From Rouxiella silvae (GTDB lineage Bacteria; Pseudomonadota; Gammaproteobacteria; Enterobacterales; Enterobacteriaceae), in contig NZ_MRWD01000008.1 in the NCBI RefSeq assembly GCF_002093625.1, positions 1 through 64,000 of the forward strand: DNA of 64,000 bases. The letters run 5' to 3'. The notes under the pieces are model-generated. The model searched no databases and was not told the DNA's origin. It saw nothing but the letters and a program-made list of their open reading frames with translations. This document shows, piece by piece, positions 29,186 to 39,275 of this stretch; the stretch's first letter is position 1; every line of letters begins with the position of its first letter. The position numbers and the translations under genes were made by a program.

Positions 29186-30490
29186 TTATGCTGGGGTGTT
29201 TTGGTTCATCAGCTCGGTAAAGGTCGTGGCTTTCTCAGTCACTTTCGCTTTTGACAGCAGGGTCTCGACGGCTTGTTCTTCCAACGCGACGTTACGCATG
29301 TTGTTCATCAGCTCTTTATTTTTGCTGTAGAATTCAACAACTTCTGATGGATCTTCGTAAGCGGAAGCCATTTCTTCGATCAGCGCTTTAACGCGATCTT
29401 CGTCAGCTTTCAGTTCGTGCTGGCTGATAACTTCACCCAACAGCAGGCCGACAACAACGCGTTGCTTAGCTTGCTCTTCGAACAGCTCGCGTGGCAGTTC
29501 CAGGGCTTGTTTCTCGTTGCCACCGAAACGCTGTGCAGCCTGACGACGCAGAACGTCAACTTCGCTGTCGATCAGTGCTGACGGAACGTCGATTTCGTTA
29601 GCCTTGACCAGACCTTCGATTGCCTGAGACTTAATGCGATTACGCACCGCGCCTTTCAGCTCACGGTCCATATTTTTACGCACTTCGGCACGCAGACCTT
29701 CAACAGAACCATCAGCAACGCCGAAACGTTTGATGAACTCTTCAGTCAGTTCTGGCAGTTCGCGCTCTTCAACTTTCTTGAGCACGATAGCGAACTTGGC
29801 TTCTTTCCCTTTCAGGTTTTCAGCGTGGTAGTCTTCTGGGAAGTTCACGTCGATAGTGAATTCTTCACCGGCTTTATGACCGACCAGACCTTCTTCGAAG
29901 CCTGGGATCATGCGGCCCTGGCCCATAGCCAGTACGAAATCAGACGCTTTGCCGCCTTCAAACTCTTCGCCGTCGATAGAACCAGAGAAATCAACGGTGA
30001 CGCGGTCTTCAGCTTTAACGGCTGCTTCAGATTCTTTCCAGTCAGCCTGCTGCTTGCGCAGGGTTTCCAGCATAGTGTCAACGTCAGCTTCGTTAACTTC
30101 AACAACCGGTTTTTCTACTTCGATGCTTTCCAGATCTTTCAGTTCAACTTCTGGATAAACTTCGAACTCAACGGTGAAGTTGAAATCTTCGCCCACTTTG
30201 TAGTCGCCTGGAACATAGTTAGGCGCGCCAGCTGGATTGATTTTTTCTTTGATGATTGCGTCAACAAAGCTGCGCTGCATCACGTCGCCCAGTACGTCTT
30301 GACGGACGCTGGCGCCGTAACGCTGTTCAACGATGTTTTTTGGAACGTGGCCCTTGCGGAAGCCGTCGATACGAACATTTTTAGCCGCTTTGGCCAGTTC
30401 GCTGGTCACTGCTTTTTCAATGCTGTCAGCAGGAACAGTAATAGCGATACGGCGACCAAGGCCTTGAGTGGTTTCAACAGAAACTTGCAT
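29186..30490 (-). CDS. tig: Trigger factor
   Basis: A ribosome-bound chaperone and prolyl isomerase at the exit tunnel. Its 434 aa comprise an N-terminal ribosome-binding domain with the signature GFRKGHVP (about residues 43-50), an FKBP-like isomerase domain (about 150-245; [39 protein letters not shown]), and a helical C-terminal domain. It lies upstream of clpP-clpX-lon on the same strand, as in E. coli, but with its own terminator and promoter. Confidence 0.98.
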   Translation of the reverse strand: MQVSVETTQGLGRRIAITVPADSIEKAVTSELAKAAKNVRIDGFRKGHVPKNIVEQRYGASVRQDVLGDVMQRSFVDAIIKEKINPAGAPNYVPGDYKVGEDFNFTVEFEVYPEVELKDLESIEVEKPVVEVNEADVDTMLETLRKQQADWKESEAAVKAEDRVTVDFSGSIDGEEFEGGKASDFVLAMGQGRMIPGFEEGLVGHKAGEEFTIDVNFPEDYHAENLKGKEAKFAIVLKKVEERELPELTEEFIKRFGVADGSVEGLRAEVRKNMDRELKGAVRNRIKSQAIEGLVKANEIDVPSALIDSEVDVLRRQAAQRFGGNEKQALELPRELFEEQAKQRVVVGLLLGEVISQHELKADEDRVKALIEEMASAYEDPSEVVEFYSKNKELMNNMRNVALEEQAVETLLSKAKVTEKATTFTELMNQNTPA

Positions 30491-30608
30491 CTTGTTACCT
30501 CAAAAAAATCACAGTGCTCGGTCAATCCCGAACCGGGACGCATCAAGCAGAACCCAAGCTCAGTGTTCGAGAAAGTCCCGAAACCATTCCGGAAAAATAA
30601 GACGCGAC

Positions 30609-30637
30609 ATTATAGCGGCGCAACAGCAGCGAGTCGA
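30609..30637 (-). promoter_or_regulatory. Promoter of tig
   Basis: A perfect minus-strand -10 (TATAAT), 17 bases downstream of TCGACT as -35. It leaves a leader of about 110 bases before the tig ATG. Confidence 0.6.
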
Positions 30638-30772
30638 GGACGGTTATCTCAAAGCCTGATTCTTCATGGCTCGTCCGTGATGGCGCTCGCTTACTTGCGA
30701 GTTCAATCCCTCGAAATACATCATGTTGCAGAACCTAAACTACCTTGCCGTTAGCCTTTATGTAGACATAAC

Positions 30773-30795
30773 AAAAAACGGCCCGCAGGCCGTTT
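30773..30795 (-). terminator. Terminator of bolA
   Basis: AAACGGCC-CGCA-GGCCGTTT with a further TTT on the minus strand. It lies about 100 bases beyond the bolA stop. Confidence 0.75.
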
Positions 30796-30895
30796 CGAAA
30801 TTCACCTCTACTAATACAGCAACTTGGGGGCAAAGTTCCAGAGATACTGTCGATTAATAGATATTTAGTCCTTATTTTGCTTAAAAAAAGCCGTT

Positions 30896-31210
30896 TCAGG
30901 CAAGCGTTCCTGCACCACGACAGGGTGGAGAAGCGGGAACGGTGTCCTGTAACCCCTCCCACTCTTTCAGCGTGTAGGTGTGCAGCGCCAGTGCGTGAAC
31001 GCTGCCGGCCAGCTCCTCAGACAACACAGAATAAATTGCGCGGTGGCGGGATAAAAAGCGCTCACCCAGGAATTTATCGCTGACCATCACGACCTTAAAG
31101 TGGCTCTCTGAACCAGCAGGCACGTTGTGACGATAACTTTCGTCCGTTACGTCCAGATGCGTTGGTTCAAACGCTGCAGCTAACTTTGCTTCTATTTGCT
31201 CGCGAATCAT
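30896..31210 (-). CDS. bolA: BolA family protein
   Basis: A stationary-phase and stress morphogene. It acts as a DNA-binding regulator and as a partner of monothiol glutaredoxin in iron-sulfur handling (family knowledge). Its 104 aa hold [38 protein letters not shown], then the conserved helix [14 protein letters not shown] and the tail ASPPCRGAG. The ATG at 31210 has AGGAG six bases upstream; upstream in-frame ATGs give non-family extensions. Confidence 0.96.
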   Translation of the reverse strand: MIREQIEAKLAAAFEPTHLDVTDESYRHNVPAGSESHFKVVMVSDKFLGERFLSRHRAIYSVLSEELAGSVHALALHTYTLKEWEGLQDTVPASPPCRGAGTLA

Positions 31211-31523
31211 AGCCATCTCCTTAAAAACACATCTTGCAGAGAACTCCGCCAAACTATTTCGCCGTCTTAGATCAATAATAGGCTGTTTTCCGCTTTATTC
31301 TTACTTTCAATGAGAAAATATTGCTTATGTGAACAAATAGCCGTTTGGAATGCAAACGAGAAGGTTCTTTAACTATTTTTTCGCACAAAGGCGATAAATT
31401 CCCAACTTTCGAGGTCCAATCTCATGGCACGCTAAACATCGGCAATGCTATGATGCTGCCAATTCTACAATGAAAACACGCCAACTCCTGACTTTGAAAA
31501 GATGGAAAATTGAGAAAATGACC
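31211..31523. other. Divergent bolA-yajG control region
   Basis: About 310 bases between the two start codons. It is AT-rich in the middle and has no ORF or RNA gene that I can support. It must hold both promoters, but I could not pick single convincing -35/-10 pairs. TATGAT near 31451 is a possible yajG -10. Confidence 0.4.
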
Positions 31524-32102
31524 ATGTTGAAGAAAATTCTTTTCCCTGTACTGGCATTATTTATGCTTGCAGGTTGTGCTACCAGCAGCAACACATTAAA
31601 TATTTCACCGAAAATTGCTCTGCCGACTCAGGATCCTACCCTGATGGGCGTAACAATCAGCATTAACGGTGCCGATATGCGTCAAGACAAAGCACTCGCT
31701 AAAGTTAACCGCGATGGACAGCTGGTTTCTCTGACTCCTTCCCGTGATATGCGCTTCCTGCTGCAAGAGTCACTTGAAAAACAAATGACCGCTCGCGGCT
31801 ACATGATTGGGCCGTCCGGTGCAGTTGACCTGCAAATCGTTGTCAATCGACTGTATGCCGACGTCCAGGAAGGCAACCTGCGTTACAACATCACCACTAA
31901 AGCCGACATCTCAATTATCGCTACGGCGAAAAACGGTAACAAACAGGTTAAAAATTACAACACCAGCTACAACGTTCAGGGCGCGTTCACGGCGACCGAT
32001 GCGAAAATCACTAACGTGATTAACACCGCGCTGGGTGATGTCATTTCAGACATGGCACAGGACACCAGCGTGAGCGACTTTATTAAAGCCAACTCACACT
32101 AG
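31524..32102 (+). CDS. yajG: YajG family lipoprotein
   Basis: An envelope lipoprotein of 192 aa. MLKKILFPVLALFMLAGC is the lipoprotein signal, with the lipid-bearing Cys at residue 18. The mature domain (ALPTQDPTLMGVTISINGAD, then LLQESLEKQMTARGYMIG) closely follows E. coli YajG. The function is not established. An ATG at 31518 is an alternative start; both have weak ribosome binding sites. It is upstream of ampG with a hairpin between, as in E. coli. Confidence 0.93.
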   Translation: MLKKILFPVLALFMLAGCATSSNTLNISPKIALPTQDPTLMGVTISINGADMRQDKALAKVNRDGQLVSLTPSRDMRFLLQESLEKQMTARGYMIGPSGAVDLQIVVNRLYADVQEGNLRYNITTKADISIIATAKNGNKQVKNYNTSYNVQGAFTATDAKITNVINTALGDVISDMAQDTSVSDFIKANSH

Positions 32103-32112
32103 TCTTTGCCTC

Positions 32113-32137
32113 TTCTGCCCGGTGATTCCGGGCAGAA
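32113..32137 (+). terminator. Hairpin between yajG and ampG
   Basis: TTCTGCCCGG-TGATT-CCGGGCAGAA is a perfect 10-bp stem 11 bases after the yajG stop. The following ACCTTTG is a poor T-run, so it may be a partial terminator or an mRNA-stabilising hairpin. Confidence 0.6.
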
Positions 32138-32255
32138 ACCTTTGATTATCCTCTCCGTTTACACGCCACCCGCCAATCCTTCCTTTATTATCCGCGTTTA
32201 TCCTTTATCATGCCTTTGCGCCCCCTATTCAATGGCCTGCTGGAACACGGATGCT

Positions 32256-33734
32256 ATGCTGAAACAGTACTTCAAAATCTTCACCCAACGTAATACCGCG
32301 ATCCTGCTCCTGCTGGGTTTTGCATCCGGCTTACCTCTCGCCCTGACGTCCGGCACGCTGCAGGCCTGGATGACGGTCGAAAATCTCGATCTCAAAACCA
32401 TCGGCATTTTCTCGCTGGTCGGCCAGGCCTACGTGTTCAAATTTTTGTGGTCACCGATGATGGACCGGTATACGCCGTCATTTTTGGGACGCCGCCGTGG
32501 CTGGTTGATAGTGACGCAGCTGCTGTTGGTGGTTTCCATTTTCGGCATGGGCTATATGAACCCGGCCAACGATCTGTTCTGGCTGGCCGCGCTGGCGGTG
32601 CTCATTGCCTTTGCCTCCGCCTCGCAGGACATTGTATTTGACGCCTATAAAACCGACCTCTTAAGCGCCGAAGAACGCGGCAACGGTGCGGCGGTGTCGG
32701 TGCTGGGATACCGGCTGGCCATGTTGGTCTCTGGCGGGCTGGCATTGTGGCTGGCCGATCGTTATCTCGGCTGGCAGCATACCTACTGGCTGATGGCGGC
32801 GCTGATGCTCATCGGCGTGGTGGCCACTCTGTTTGCCCCTGAGCCAGAGGTAAATCAGCCGGCGCCTACCAGCATTGAAATGGCAGTGGTTGCGCCCCTT
32901 AAAGACTTTTTTGGCCGCAATAATGCCTGGCTTATTCTTCTATTGATCGTCATGTACAAACTCGGTGACGCCTTCGCCGGGAGCCTGAGCACCACTTTCC
33001 TTATTAGGGGGGTGGGATTTGACGCGGGCGAAGTTGGGCTGGTTAACAAAACGCTCGGACTGCTGGCGACTATTTTCGGCGCACTGCTCGGTGGCGTGCT
33101 GATGCAGCGCCTCAGCTTGTTCAAGGCGCTAATGCTATTTGGCATTTTACAGGGCGTGTCGAACGCCGGTTACTGGATACTGGCCATCACGGATAAGCAT
33201 CTCTATTCGATGGGCACGGCCATCTTCTTCGAAAACCTCTGTGGCGGTATGGGCACGGCGGCCTTCGTCGCGCTGTTGATGGCACTGTGCAACAAATCCT
33301 TTTCCGCTACCCAGTTTGCTCTGCTTTCTGCGCTTTCGGCGGTCGGGCGAGTTTACGTGGGGCCGATTGCCGGTTGGTTTGTCGAGGCAAACGGCTGGCC
33401 CCTGTTCTACCTGTTTTCCATTGTTGCCTCTGTTCCAGGCCTGATATTGCTGGCACTGTGCCGCCAAACCCTTGAACACACTCAGCATTCCGATTCGTTT
33501 CTACCGCGGATTCATTTTGCTTCCGCCTATCGCTGGGCGCTGCGTATGCTGCTGGTTGGCAGCGTGTTACTGGCCGTGTGGGTTATTCTCCTTATTACCG
33601 ACGGATTAAACTGGACTGATTTGTCGCAGGTGGCCGCCAAAATCGTACAGCTTGGCGCACTGCTTTGTCTGGTGGGTATCGCGCTGGGCAGCCTGCTGGA
33701 TTTCCTCGCTCTGCGCCGCCATCAGCGGGTTTAG
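32256..33734 (+). CDS. ampG: Muropeptide permease AmpG
   Basis: An inner-membrane MFS transporter that brings anhydro-muropeptides from cell-wall turnover into the cytoplasm, feeding peptidoglycan recycling and AmpR/AmpC signalling where present. Its 492 aa with about 14 hydrophobic segments start LLGFASGLPLALTSGTLQAWMTVE and carry KFLWSPMMDRYTPSFLGRRRGW, as in E. coli. The ATG at 32256 gives the family length; the longer frame from 32106 translates the yajG hairpin region. It is downstream of yajG. Confidence 0.95.
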   Translation: MLKQYFKIFTQRNTAILLLLGFASGLPLALTSGTLQAWMTVENLDLKTIGIFSLVGQAYVFKFLWSPMMDRYTPSFLGRRRGWLIVTQLLLVVSIFGMGYMNPANDLFWLAALAVLIAFASASQDIVFDAYKTDLLSAEERGNGAAVSVLGYRLAMLVSGGLALWLADRYLGWQHTYWLMAALMLIGVVATLFAPEPEVNQPAPTSIEMAVVAPLKDFFGRNNAWLILLLIVMYKLGDAFAGSLSTTFLIRGVGFDAGEVGLVNKTLGLLATIFGALLGGVLMQRLSLFKALMLFGILQGVSNAGYWILAITDKHLYSMGTAIFFENLCGGMGTAAFVALLMALCNKSFSATQFALLSALSAVGRVYVGPIAGWFVEANGWPLFYLFSIVASVPGLILLALCRQTLEHTQHSDSFLPRIHFASAYRWALRMLLVGSVLLAVWVILLITDGLNWTDLSQVAAKIVQLGALLCLVGIALGSLLDFLALRRHQRV

Positions 33735-34146
33735 CGAAACACTGGCAAGAGTGTAAAACTGGTCTACACTGCTCATATCGACCGCCTTTACAGCGTCATA
33801 TCTTCTCTTCCCTAGGTGCACATTTGTTGTGTATCCTGGGGATTCAATGTTGTTATTTCGTTAATATCTTGATTTACTCTTAACGCCATCAAAAAAAGCC
33901 TTCACACCAATTAAAAATTATTTCCCGCTTACAACTTGTTTCAGACATCTTTTTTTATCAGCGATTTTTTAATTTTAATTTCACGCAATTTCAACATTCT
34001 GTTTACATAATTTATACCTATCGTGATCATTAAAAAAAGGCACTAAATATCCATACTGTTGCTACGTCTTGTTTTTCCTCCACATAGTGAAGGAAAAGAG
34101 CGCAAGGTACTGTTGCCACAAGGAAATTGTCACTTCCCGTAACATG

Positions 34147-34162
34147 TGTGACCACGTTAACA
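34147..34162. promoter_or_regulatory. CRP-like site upstream of cyoA
   Basis: TGTGA-CCACGT-TAACA matches the CRP consensus TGTGA-N6-TCACA at 9 of 10 positions. Its centre is about 81 bp upstream of the start predicted from the promoter at 34201-34229. That is a helical phase used by class I CRP sites. Confidence 0.5.
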
Positions 34163-34200
34163 TAAAGTGTGGGACGTGCATTTACACTGCTTTAAGCGTG

Positions 34201-34229
34201 TTTACAGTACCGTAACCTTCCCGTAAAAT
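34201..34229 (+). promoter_or_regulatory. Sigma-70 promoter of cyoABCDE
   Basis: TTTACA, a 17-base spacer, then TAAAAT, about 45-50 bases before the cyoA ATG. Confidence 0.75.
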
Positions 34230-34277
34230 GCCCGCACACATGAAGCGACAATAGAGCCCTGTTATTGAGGTCGTTAG

Positions 34278-35231
34278 ATGAGACTTAAGAAATACAATAA
34301 AAGTATTGGGATGTTGTCTATATTTGCATCCACTGTAATGTTAAGTGGTTGCAATACGGCACTGATGGATCCCAAGGGAGCAATTGGACTGGAGCAAAGA
34401 ACGCTGATTTTAACAGCGATCGGATTAATGCTGATCGTCGTTATACCAGTAATCATTATGGCTTTTGCATTTGCATGGAAGTATCGCGCTTCTAATACAG
34501 ACGCTAAGTACAGTCCTAATTGGTCACACTCCAACAAAGTAGAAGCTGTGGTATGGACCATCCCCGTTATCATCATTGCCATTTTGGCAACGATAACGTG
34601 GAAAACCACCCATGAGCTTGACCCCTATAAACCTATCGTGACTAACGAAAAGCCGATGGTCGTTGAGGTAGTTTCTCTCGATTGGAAATGGCTGTTTATT
34701 TATCCAGAGCAGGGTATCGCGACGGTAAATGAGTTGGTTATCCCTAAAGATGTGCCCGTTCAGTTCAAATTGACGTCCGATTCTGTCATGAACTCCTTCT
34801 TTATCCCGCAGTTAGGGGGGCAGATTTACGCGATGCCTGGAATGCAGACTCAGTTGCACTTGATTGCAAACGAAGCCGGCACCTATAAAGGCATTTCAGC
34901 AAACTACAGTGGTCGCGGCTTCTCAGGTATGAAGTTCAACGCTATTGCTACCCCTACCCGTGCAGATTTTGATACGTGGGTTGCTAAAGTTAAGCAAGCG
35001 CCGAATCAGCTTGCAGCAATGACTGATTTCAAGAAGCTGGCAGCGGACAGTATCGACAACCCAGTCGAATACTTCTCTACCGTTCAGCCGGACCTGTTCA
35101 AATCAATCATTGGTCAATATTCGCATGATATGAATATGCCAGCTGGGCACACAATGCCTATGCCAGCAGGTACAGACATGAAAGGCATGGATATGGGTGA
35201 TAAGTCTCACACTGCCGGAGCCGGGGAATAA
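34278..35231 (+). CDS. cyoA: Cytochrome bo3 ubiquinol oxidase subunit II
   Basis: Lipoprotein subunit of the proton-pumping bo3 oxidase used at high oxygen. Its 317 aa start with a signal peptide ending in the lipobox LSGCN. Two membrane helices follow (about 42-65 and 85-108), then a periplasmic cupredoxin-like domain that lacks the CuA ligands, as in quinol oxidases. The segment [23 protein letters not shown] is typical. The Met-rich C-terminus ([21 protein letters not shown]) resembles other enteric CyoA tails. It is the first gene of the operon. Confidence 0.97.
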   Translation: MRLKKYNKSIGMLSIFASTVMLSGCNTALMDPKGAIGLEQRTLILTAIGLMLIVVIPVIIMAFAFAWKYRASNTDAKYSPNWSHSNKVEAVVWTIPVIIIAILATITWKTTHELDPYKPIVTNEKPMVVEVVSLDWKWLFIYPEQGIATVNELVIPKDVPVQFKLTSDSVMNSFFIPQLGGQIYAMPGMQTQLHLIANEAGTYKGISANYSGRGFSGMKFNAIATPTRADFDTWVAKVKQAPNQLAAMTDFKKLAADSIDNPVEYFSTVQPDLFKSIIGQYSHDMNMPAGHTMPMPAGTDMKGMDMGDKSHTAGAGE

Positions 35232-35234
35232 ACG

Positions 35235-37226
35235 ATGTTCGGAAAACTAACGCTAAGTGACATTCCATTTGACGTACCAATCGTCATGGTTACTGTTGGC
35301 GCAATCATTCTCGGCGGTCTCGCCCTGGTTGCCGCAATAACCTATTTCGGTAAATGGAAATATCTGTGGTCAGAGTGGATTACCTCTGTTGACCACAAAA
35401 AACTGGGTATCATGTACATCATCCTTGCGATTGTCATGCTTATCCGCGGCTTTGCTGACGCCGTTATGATGCGTAGCCAACAGGTTATGGCGTCTGAGGG
35501 CAGTCCCGGCTTCTTGCCACCTCATCACTACGACCAAATCTTTACCGCGCACGGCGTAATCATGATCTTCTTCATGGCGATGCCTTTCGTTATCGGTCTG
35601 ATGAACGTGGTGGTACCGCTACAAATCGGTGCGCGCGACGTTGCCTTCCCGTTCCTGAACAACATCAGCTTCTGGTTTACCGCCGTTGCTGTGGTACTTA
35701 TCAACATCTCTCTGGGTATTGGTGAGTTCGCACAGACTGGCTGGTTGGCCTATCCGCCGTTGTCAGGTAAGGAATACAGCCCGGGCGTGGGGGTCGATTA
35801 CTGGATATGGAGTCTACAGATATCCGGTATAGGGACCTTGCTAACCGGTGTTAACTTCTTCGCCACCATCATGAAGATGCGTGCGCCTGGTATGCCGCTG
35901 ATGAAAATGCCGGTATTTACCTGGGCTGCACTGTGCACCAACGTTCTGATCATTATCTCGTTCCCGATCCTGACCGTTACCATTGCACTGCTGACTTTCG
36001 ACCGCTATCTGGGCACCCATTTCTTTACCAATGATATGGGCGGCAACATGATGATGTACATCAACCTGATTTGGGCCTGGGGCCATCCGGAAGTGTATAT
36101 CCTTGTTCTGCCAGTGTTCGGTGTGTTCTCTGAAGTTACCGCAACCTTCTCCAAGAAACGCCTGTTTGGTTACACCTCATTAGTATGGGCAACCATTGCC
36201 ATTACTGTGCTGGCGTTCGTGGTATGGCTGCACCACTTCTTCACCATGGGTTCAGGCGCTAACGTCAATGCCTTCTTCGGCATTATGACGATGATTATTT
36301 CTATCCCTACCGGGGTTAAAATCTTCAACTGGCTGTTCACCATGTATCAGGGTCGTATCACCCTGAACGCCGCTATGCTGTGGACCATCGGTTTCATCAT
36401 CACCTTCTCTGTGGGGGGGATGACCGGCGTTCTGCTGGCGGTTCCTGGTGCTGACTTCGTGCTGCACAACAGTCTGTTCCTGATTGCTCACTTCCATAAC
36501 GTGATTATCGGTGGTGTGGTCTTCGGTTGCTTCGCAGGTATGACTTACTGGTTCCCTAAATCATTCGGCTTCACGCTGAACGAAAAATGGGGCGTGCGTG
36601 CGTTCTGGTTCTGGATTATCGGTTTCTTCGTTGCCTTTATGCCGCTGTACGCACTGGGCTTCATGGGGATGACCCGTCGTCTGAGCCAAAACATCGATCC
36701 GCAGTTCCACGCGTTGCTGGTTGTTGCAGCGTTCGGTGCCGCGTTAATCGCCATTGGTATCGCTTGTATCTTCATTATGTTCTACGTCTCTATTCGTGAC
36801 CGTGAACAGAATCGTGATTTGACCGGTGACCCATGGGGCGCACGTACTCTCGAGTGGGCAACCTCTTCTCCTCCTCCGTTCTACAACTTCGCCATCGTGC
36901 CACATATCCACGACCGCGATGAGTTCTGGGACATGAAAGAGAAAGGTACTGCTTATAAGAAACCGGCTAAATATGAAAAAATTCATATGCCTAAGAACAG
37001 TGGCGCAGGCTTCGTCATCGCTATGTTCAGCCTGGCCTTCGGTTTCGCAGCAATCTGGGACATGTGGTGGTTAGTGATCGTCGGCTTACTGGGCGTGGTC
37101 ATCACTTGGATCTGGAAAAGCTTCGACGAGGATGTTGATTACTACGTTTCAGTTGAAGAAGTTGAGCGTATCGAAAACCAACATTATGAAAATATCAGCA
37201 AAGCGGGCGTGAAACATGGCAACTGA
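35235..37226 (+). CDS. cyoB: Cytochrome bo3 ubiquinol oxidase subunit I
   Basis: The catalytic subunit, carrying heme b, heme o3 and CuB. It oxidises ubiquinol, reduces O2 and pumps protons. Its 663 aa equal E. coli. Conserved ligand regions are visible: [13 protein letters not shown] (low-spin heme His), [14 protein letters not shown] (CuB His with the cross-linked Tyr), [10 protein letters not shown] (paired CuB His) and [10 protein letters not shown] (o3 and b ligands). It is 3 bases after cyoA. Confidence 0.98.
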   Translation: MFGKLTLSDIPFDVPIVMVTVGAIILGGLALVAAITYFGKWKYLWSEWITSVDHKKLGIMYIILAIVMLIRGFADAVMMRSQQVMASEGSPGFLPPHHYDQIFTAHGVIMIFFMAMPFVIGLMNVVVPLQIGARDVAFPFLNNISFWFTAVAVVLINISLGIGEFAQTGWLAYPPLSGKEYSPGVGVDYWIWSLQISGIGTLLTGVNFFATIMKMRAPGMPLMKMPVFTWAALCTNVLIIISFPILTVTIALLTFDRYLGTHFFTNDMGGNMMMYINLIWAWGHPEVYILVLPVFGVFSEVTATFSKKRLFGYTSLVWATIAITVLAFVVWLHHFFTMGSGANVNAFFGIMTMIISIPTGVKIFNWLFTMYQGRITLNAAMLWTIGFIITFSVGGMTGVLLAVPGADFVLHNSLFLIAHFHNVIIGGVVFGCFAGMTYWFPKSFGFTLNEKWGVRAFWFWIIGFFVAFMPLYALGFMGMTRRLSQNIDPQFHALLVVAAFGAALIAIGIACIFIMFYVSIRDREQNRDLTGDPWGARTLEWATSSPPPFYNFAIVPHIHDRDEFWDMKEKGTAYKKPAKYEKIHMPKNSGAGFVIAMFSLAFGFAAIWDMWWLVIVGLLGVVITWIWKSFDEDVDYYVSVEEVERIENQHYENISKAGVKHGN

Positions 37227-37833
37227 TTCCCTGAATCCCCACAGCGCGGTCCATGATGATCATGGGCACCACGACGCGGGTGAGACTAAAGTCTTTGGCT
37301 TCTGGATTTACCTGATGAGCGACTGCGTATTGTTTGCAAGCCTGTTTGCAACCTTCGCAGTACTGGTACACGGGACCGCTGGCGGTCCCTCTGGTAAAGA
37401 CATTTTCGAGCTACCGTTTGTATTGGTAGAAACCTTCTGCCTGCTGTTTAGTTCTATTACTTACGGCTTCGCAATGCTGGGTATGAGCAAAGGTAACGCA
37501 GGCGCTGTTAAAGGCTGGCTGTTTGTTACTTTCCTGTTCGGTCTTGGCTTCATCGGCATGGAACTCTATGAGTTCCATCACCTGATTGCTGAAGGTTTCG
37601 GTCCGGATCGCAGCGGCTTCCTGTCTGCCTTCTTTGCACTGGTTGCTACGCACGGTCTGCACGTAACCTGCGGCCTGATTTGGATAATCACTATGATTGT
37701 ACAAATCAACCGTCGCGGTTTGACCGCTGTTAACCAAACGCGTCTGATGTGCCTGAGCCTGTTCTGGCACTTCTTGGACGTAGTGTGGATTTGTGTATTC
37801 ACCGTTGTTTATCTGATGGGAGTTCTGGCATGA
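37216..37833 (+). CDS. cyoC: Cytochrome bo3 ubiquinol oxidase subunit III
   Basis: 205 aa with five membrane helices, of the heme-copper oxidase subunit III family ([51 protein letters not shown]). Its ATG overlaps the cyoB stop by 11 bases, so translation is coupled. It supports assembly and stability of the oxidase. Confidence 0.97.
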   Translation: MATDSLNPHSAVHDDHGHHDAGETKVFGFWIYLMSDCVLFASLFATFAVLVHGTAGGPSGKDIFELPFVLVETFCLLFSSITYGFAMLGMSKGNAGAVKGWLFVTFLFGLGFIGMELYEFHHLIAEGFGPDRSGFLSAFFALVATHGLHVTCGLIWIITMIVQINRRGLTAVNQTRLMCLSLFWHFLDVVWICVFTVVYLMGVLA

Positions 37834-38162
37834 GTCATTCAACAACCTCTCACGGCGGTGCTAGCCACGGTAGCTTCAAGTCGTACATGATTGGCTTCGT
37901 TCTGTCGATTATCCTGACGGTAATCCCGTTTGCGATGGTGATGAGCAATACCGCATCACACTCGCTGATTTTGGGCACTGTCATTGCTTCGGCAATAATC
38001 CAGATCGTAGTTCATCTGGTGTATTTCCTGCACATGAATACATCATCGGAAGGACGCTGGAACCTGATTGCGTTCCTGTTCACCGCTGTGATTATCTTTA
38101 TCGTTGTTGTGGGCTCACTGTGGATTATGTATAACCTCAACCTCAATATGATGGTCAGTTAA
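37830..38162 (+). CDS. cyoD: Cytochrome bo3 ubiquinol oxidase subunit IV
   Basis: 110 aa with three membrane helices. It starts at an ATG that overlaps the cyoC stop (ATGA), giving a His/Ser-rich N-terminus ([19 protein letters not shown]) as in E. coli CyoD (109 aa). The longer frame from 37749 runs inside cyoC and is not used. It assists CuB binding and assembly. Confidence 0.96.
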   Translation: MSHSTTSHGGASHGSFKSYMIGFVLSIILTVIPFAMVMSNTASHSLILGTVIASAIIQIVVHLVYFLHMNTSSEGRWNLIAFLFTAVIIFIVVVGSLWIMYNLNLNMMVS

Positions 38163-38176
38163 AAGCCGAGCTGCAT

Positions 38177-39067
38177 GTGATGATTAAGAAATACCTGCAA
38201 GTAACTAAACCAGGAATTATTTTCGGTAATTTAATTTCTGTCGTCGGGGGATTCCTCCTTGCTTCCAAAGGAAGCATTGATTTCCCTCTCTTTCTCGCTG
38301 CATTTGTAGGCGTCTCGTTGGTGGTTGCGTCGGGCTGTGTGTTTAACAACTACATAGACCGCGACATCGACAAGGTAATGGAAAGAACGAAGAACCGAGT
38401 TCTGGTAAAAGGACTTATACCGCCGAAAACCACCCTGGTTTACGCTACTATCCTGGGTATTTTAGGCTTTGCACTGCTGTACGTTGGCGCCAACCCGTTG
38501 TCTATGTGGTTGGCGGTCATGGGCTTTGTGGTTTATGTCGGCATTTACAGCCTGTACATGAAACGCAACTCCGTGTACGGCACGCTGATTGGTAGCTTAT
38601 CCGGCGCTGCGCCGCCGGTTATCGGATACTGCGCCGTTACTGGCCAGTTCGATATGGGTGCATTGATCCTGCTACTGATCTTTAGCCTGTGGCAGATGCC
38701 GCATTCTTATGCGATTGCTATCTTCCGCTTTAAAGATTATCAGGCAGCAAACATTCCGGTTCTGCCGGTTGTTAAAGGTGTCGCGGTTGCCAAGCATCAT
38801 ATTACGGTCTGGATCCTGGCCTTTATGATTGCCACTTTAATGCTCACACTGAGTGGTTACGCCGGGTATAAATACCTGATCGTTGCCGCCGCGGTAAGCG
38901 TATGGTGGTTGGGTATGGCACTGCGCGGATACAAAACTGAAAATGACATCGTATGGGCAAGAAAGCTGTTTATCTTCTCCATCGTTGCCATCACTTCATT
39001 GAGTGTCATGATGTCTATCGACTTTAACGCCGCAGCACCGAATAGCTTACTGACCTACGTTTGGTAA
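38177..39067 (+). CDS. cyoE: Protoheme IX farnesyltransferase (heme O synthase)
   Basis: Converts protoheme to heme O by adding a farnesyl group, giving the cofactor of CyoB. Its 296 aa with about nine membrane helices belong to the UbiA prenyltransferase family. The Asp-rich motif [18 protein letters not shown] and [19 protein letters not shown] are diagnostic. The start is the GTG at 38177 (E. coli CyoE also begins Met-Met) or the adjacent ATG at 38180. It is the last gene of the operon, and farnesyl diphosphate comes from IspA at 48 kb. Confidence 0.97.
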   Translation: MMIKKYLQVTKPGIIFGNLISVVGGFLLASKGSIDFPLFLAAFVGVSLVVASGCVFNNYIDRDIDKVMERTKNRVLVKGLIPPKTTLVYATILGILGFALLYVGANPLSMWLAVMGFVVYVGIYSLYMKRNSVYGTLIGSLSGAAPPVIGYCAVTGQFDMGALILLLIFSLWQMPHSYAIAIFRFKDYQAANIPVLPVVKGVAVAKHHITVWILAFMIATLMLTLSGYAGYKYLIVAAAVSVWWLGMALRGYKTENDIVWARKLFIFSIVAITSLSVMMSIDFNAAAPNSLLTYVW

Positions 39068-39090
39068 GCCGGACGGTTAACAGCAAATGA

Positions 39091-39124
39091 AAAATGGCCG
39101 GTATCGCTACCGGCCATTTTTTTT
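39091..39124 (+). terminator. Terminator of the cyo operon
   Basis: A 13-bp perfect stem (AAAATGGCCGGTA and its complement) with a TCGC loop, ending in eight Ts, 24 bases after cyoE. Confidence 0.95.
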
Positions 39125-39275
39125 GAAATGAATACGCTCCCCTACCCAATACTCGCACAGTATAAATATTTTCTTGTCTATATTGTGAAATCTGAAATAT
39201 CTGCTAATCATCCAGCGATTTACCTGCATACAAAAAAGCCACTACAATAACGCTGTTTGTAATTTTGAGGTAGCA

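Larger units (their letters stand above)
30491..30895. other. bolA-tig intergenic region
   Basis: 405 bases with no credible ORF. The tig promoter and leader occupy the left half and the bolA terminator the right. I see no tRNA or recognisable sRNA in it. Confidence 0.6.
33735..34277. other. ampG-cyoA intergenic region
   Basis: 543 bases without a credible gene. It is very AT-rich from 33850 to 34070. A hairpin (TTTTCCT/AGGAAAA, 34073-34097) precedes the control region of the cyo operon, which has a CRP-like site and a good sigma-70 promoter. ORFs here lack ribosome binding sites. Confidence 0.55.

Noticed and set aside
29825..30754. 309-aa plus-strand ORF antisense to tig
   Set aside because: Phe/Asn-rich mirror translation of trigger factor that runs out into the tig promoter.
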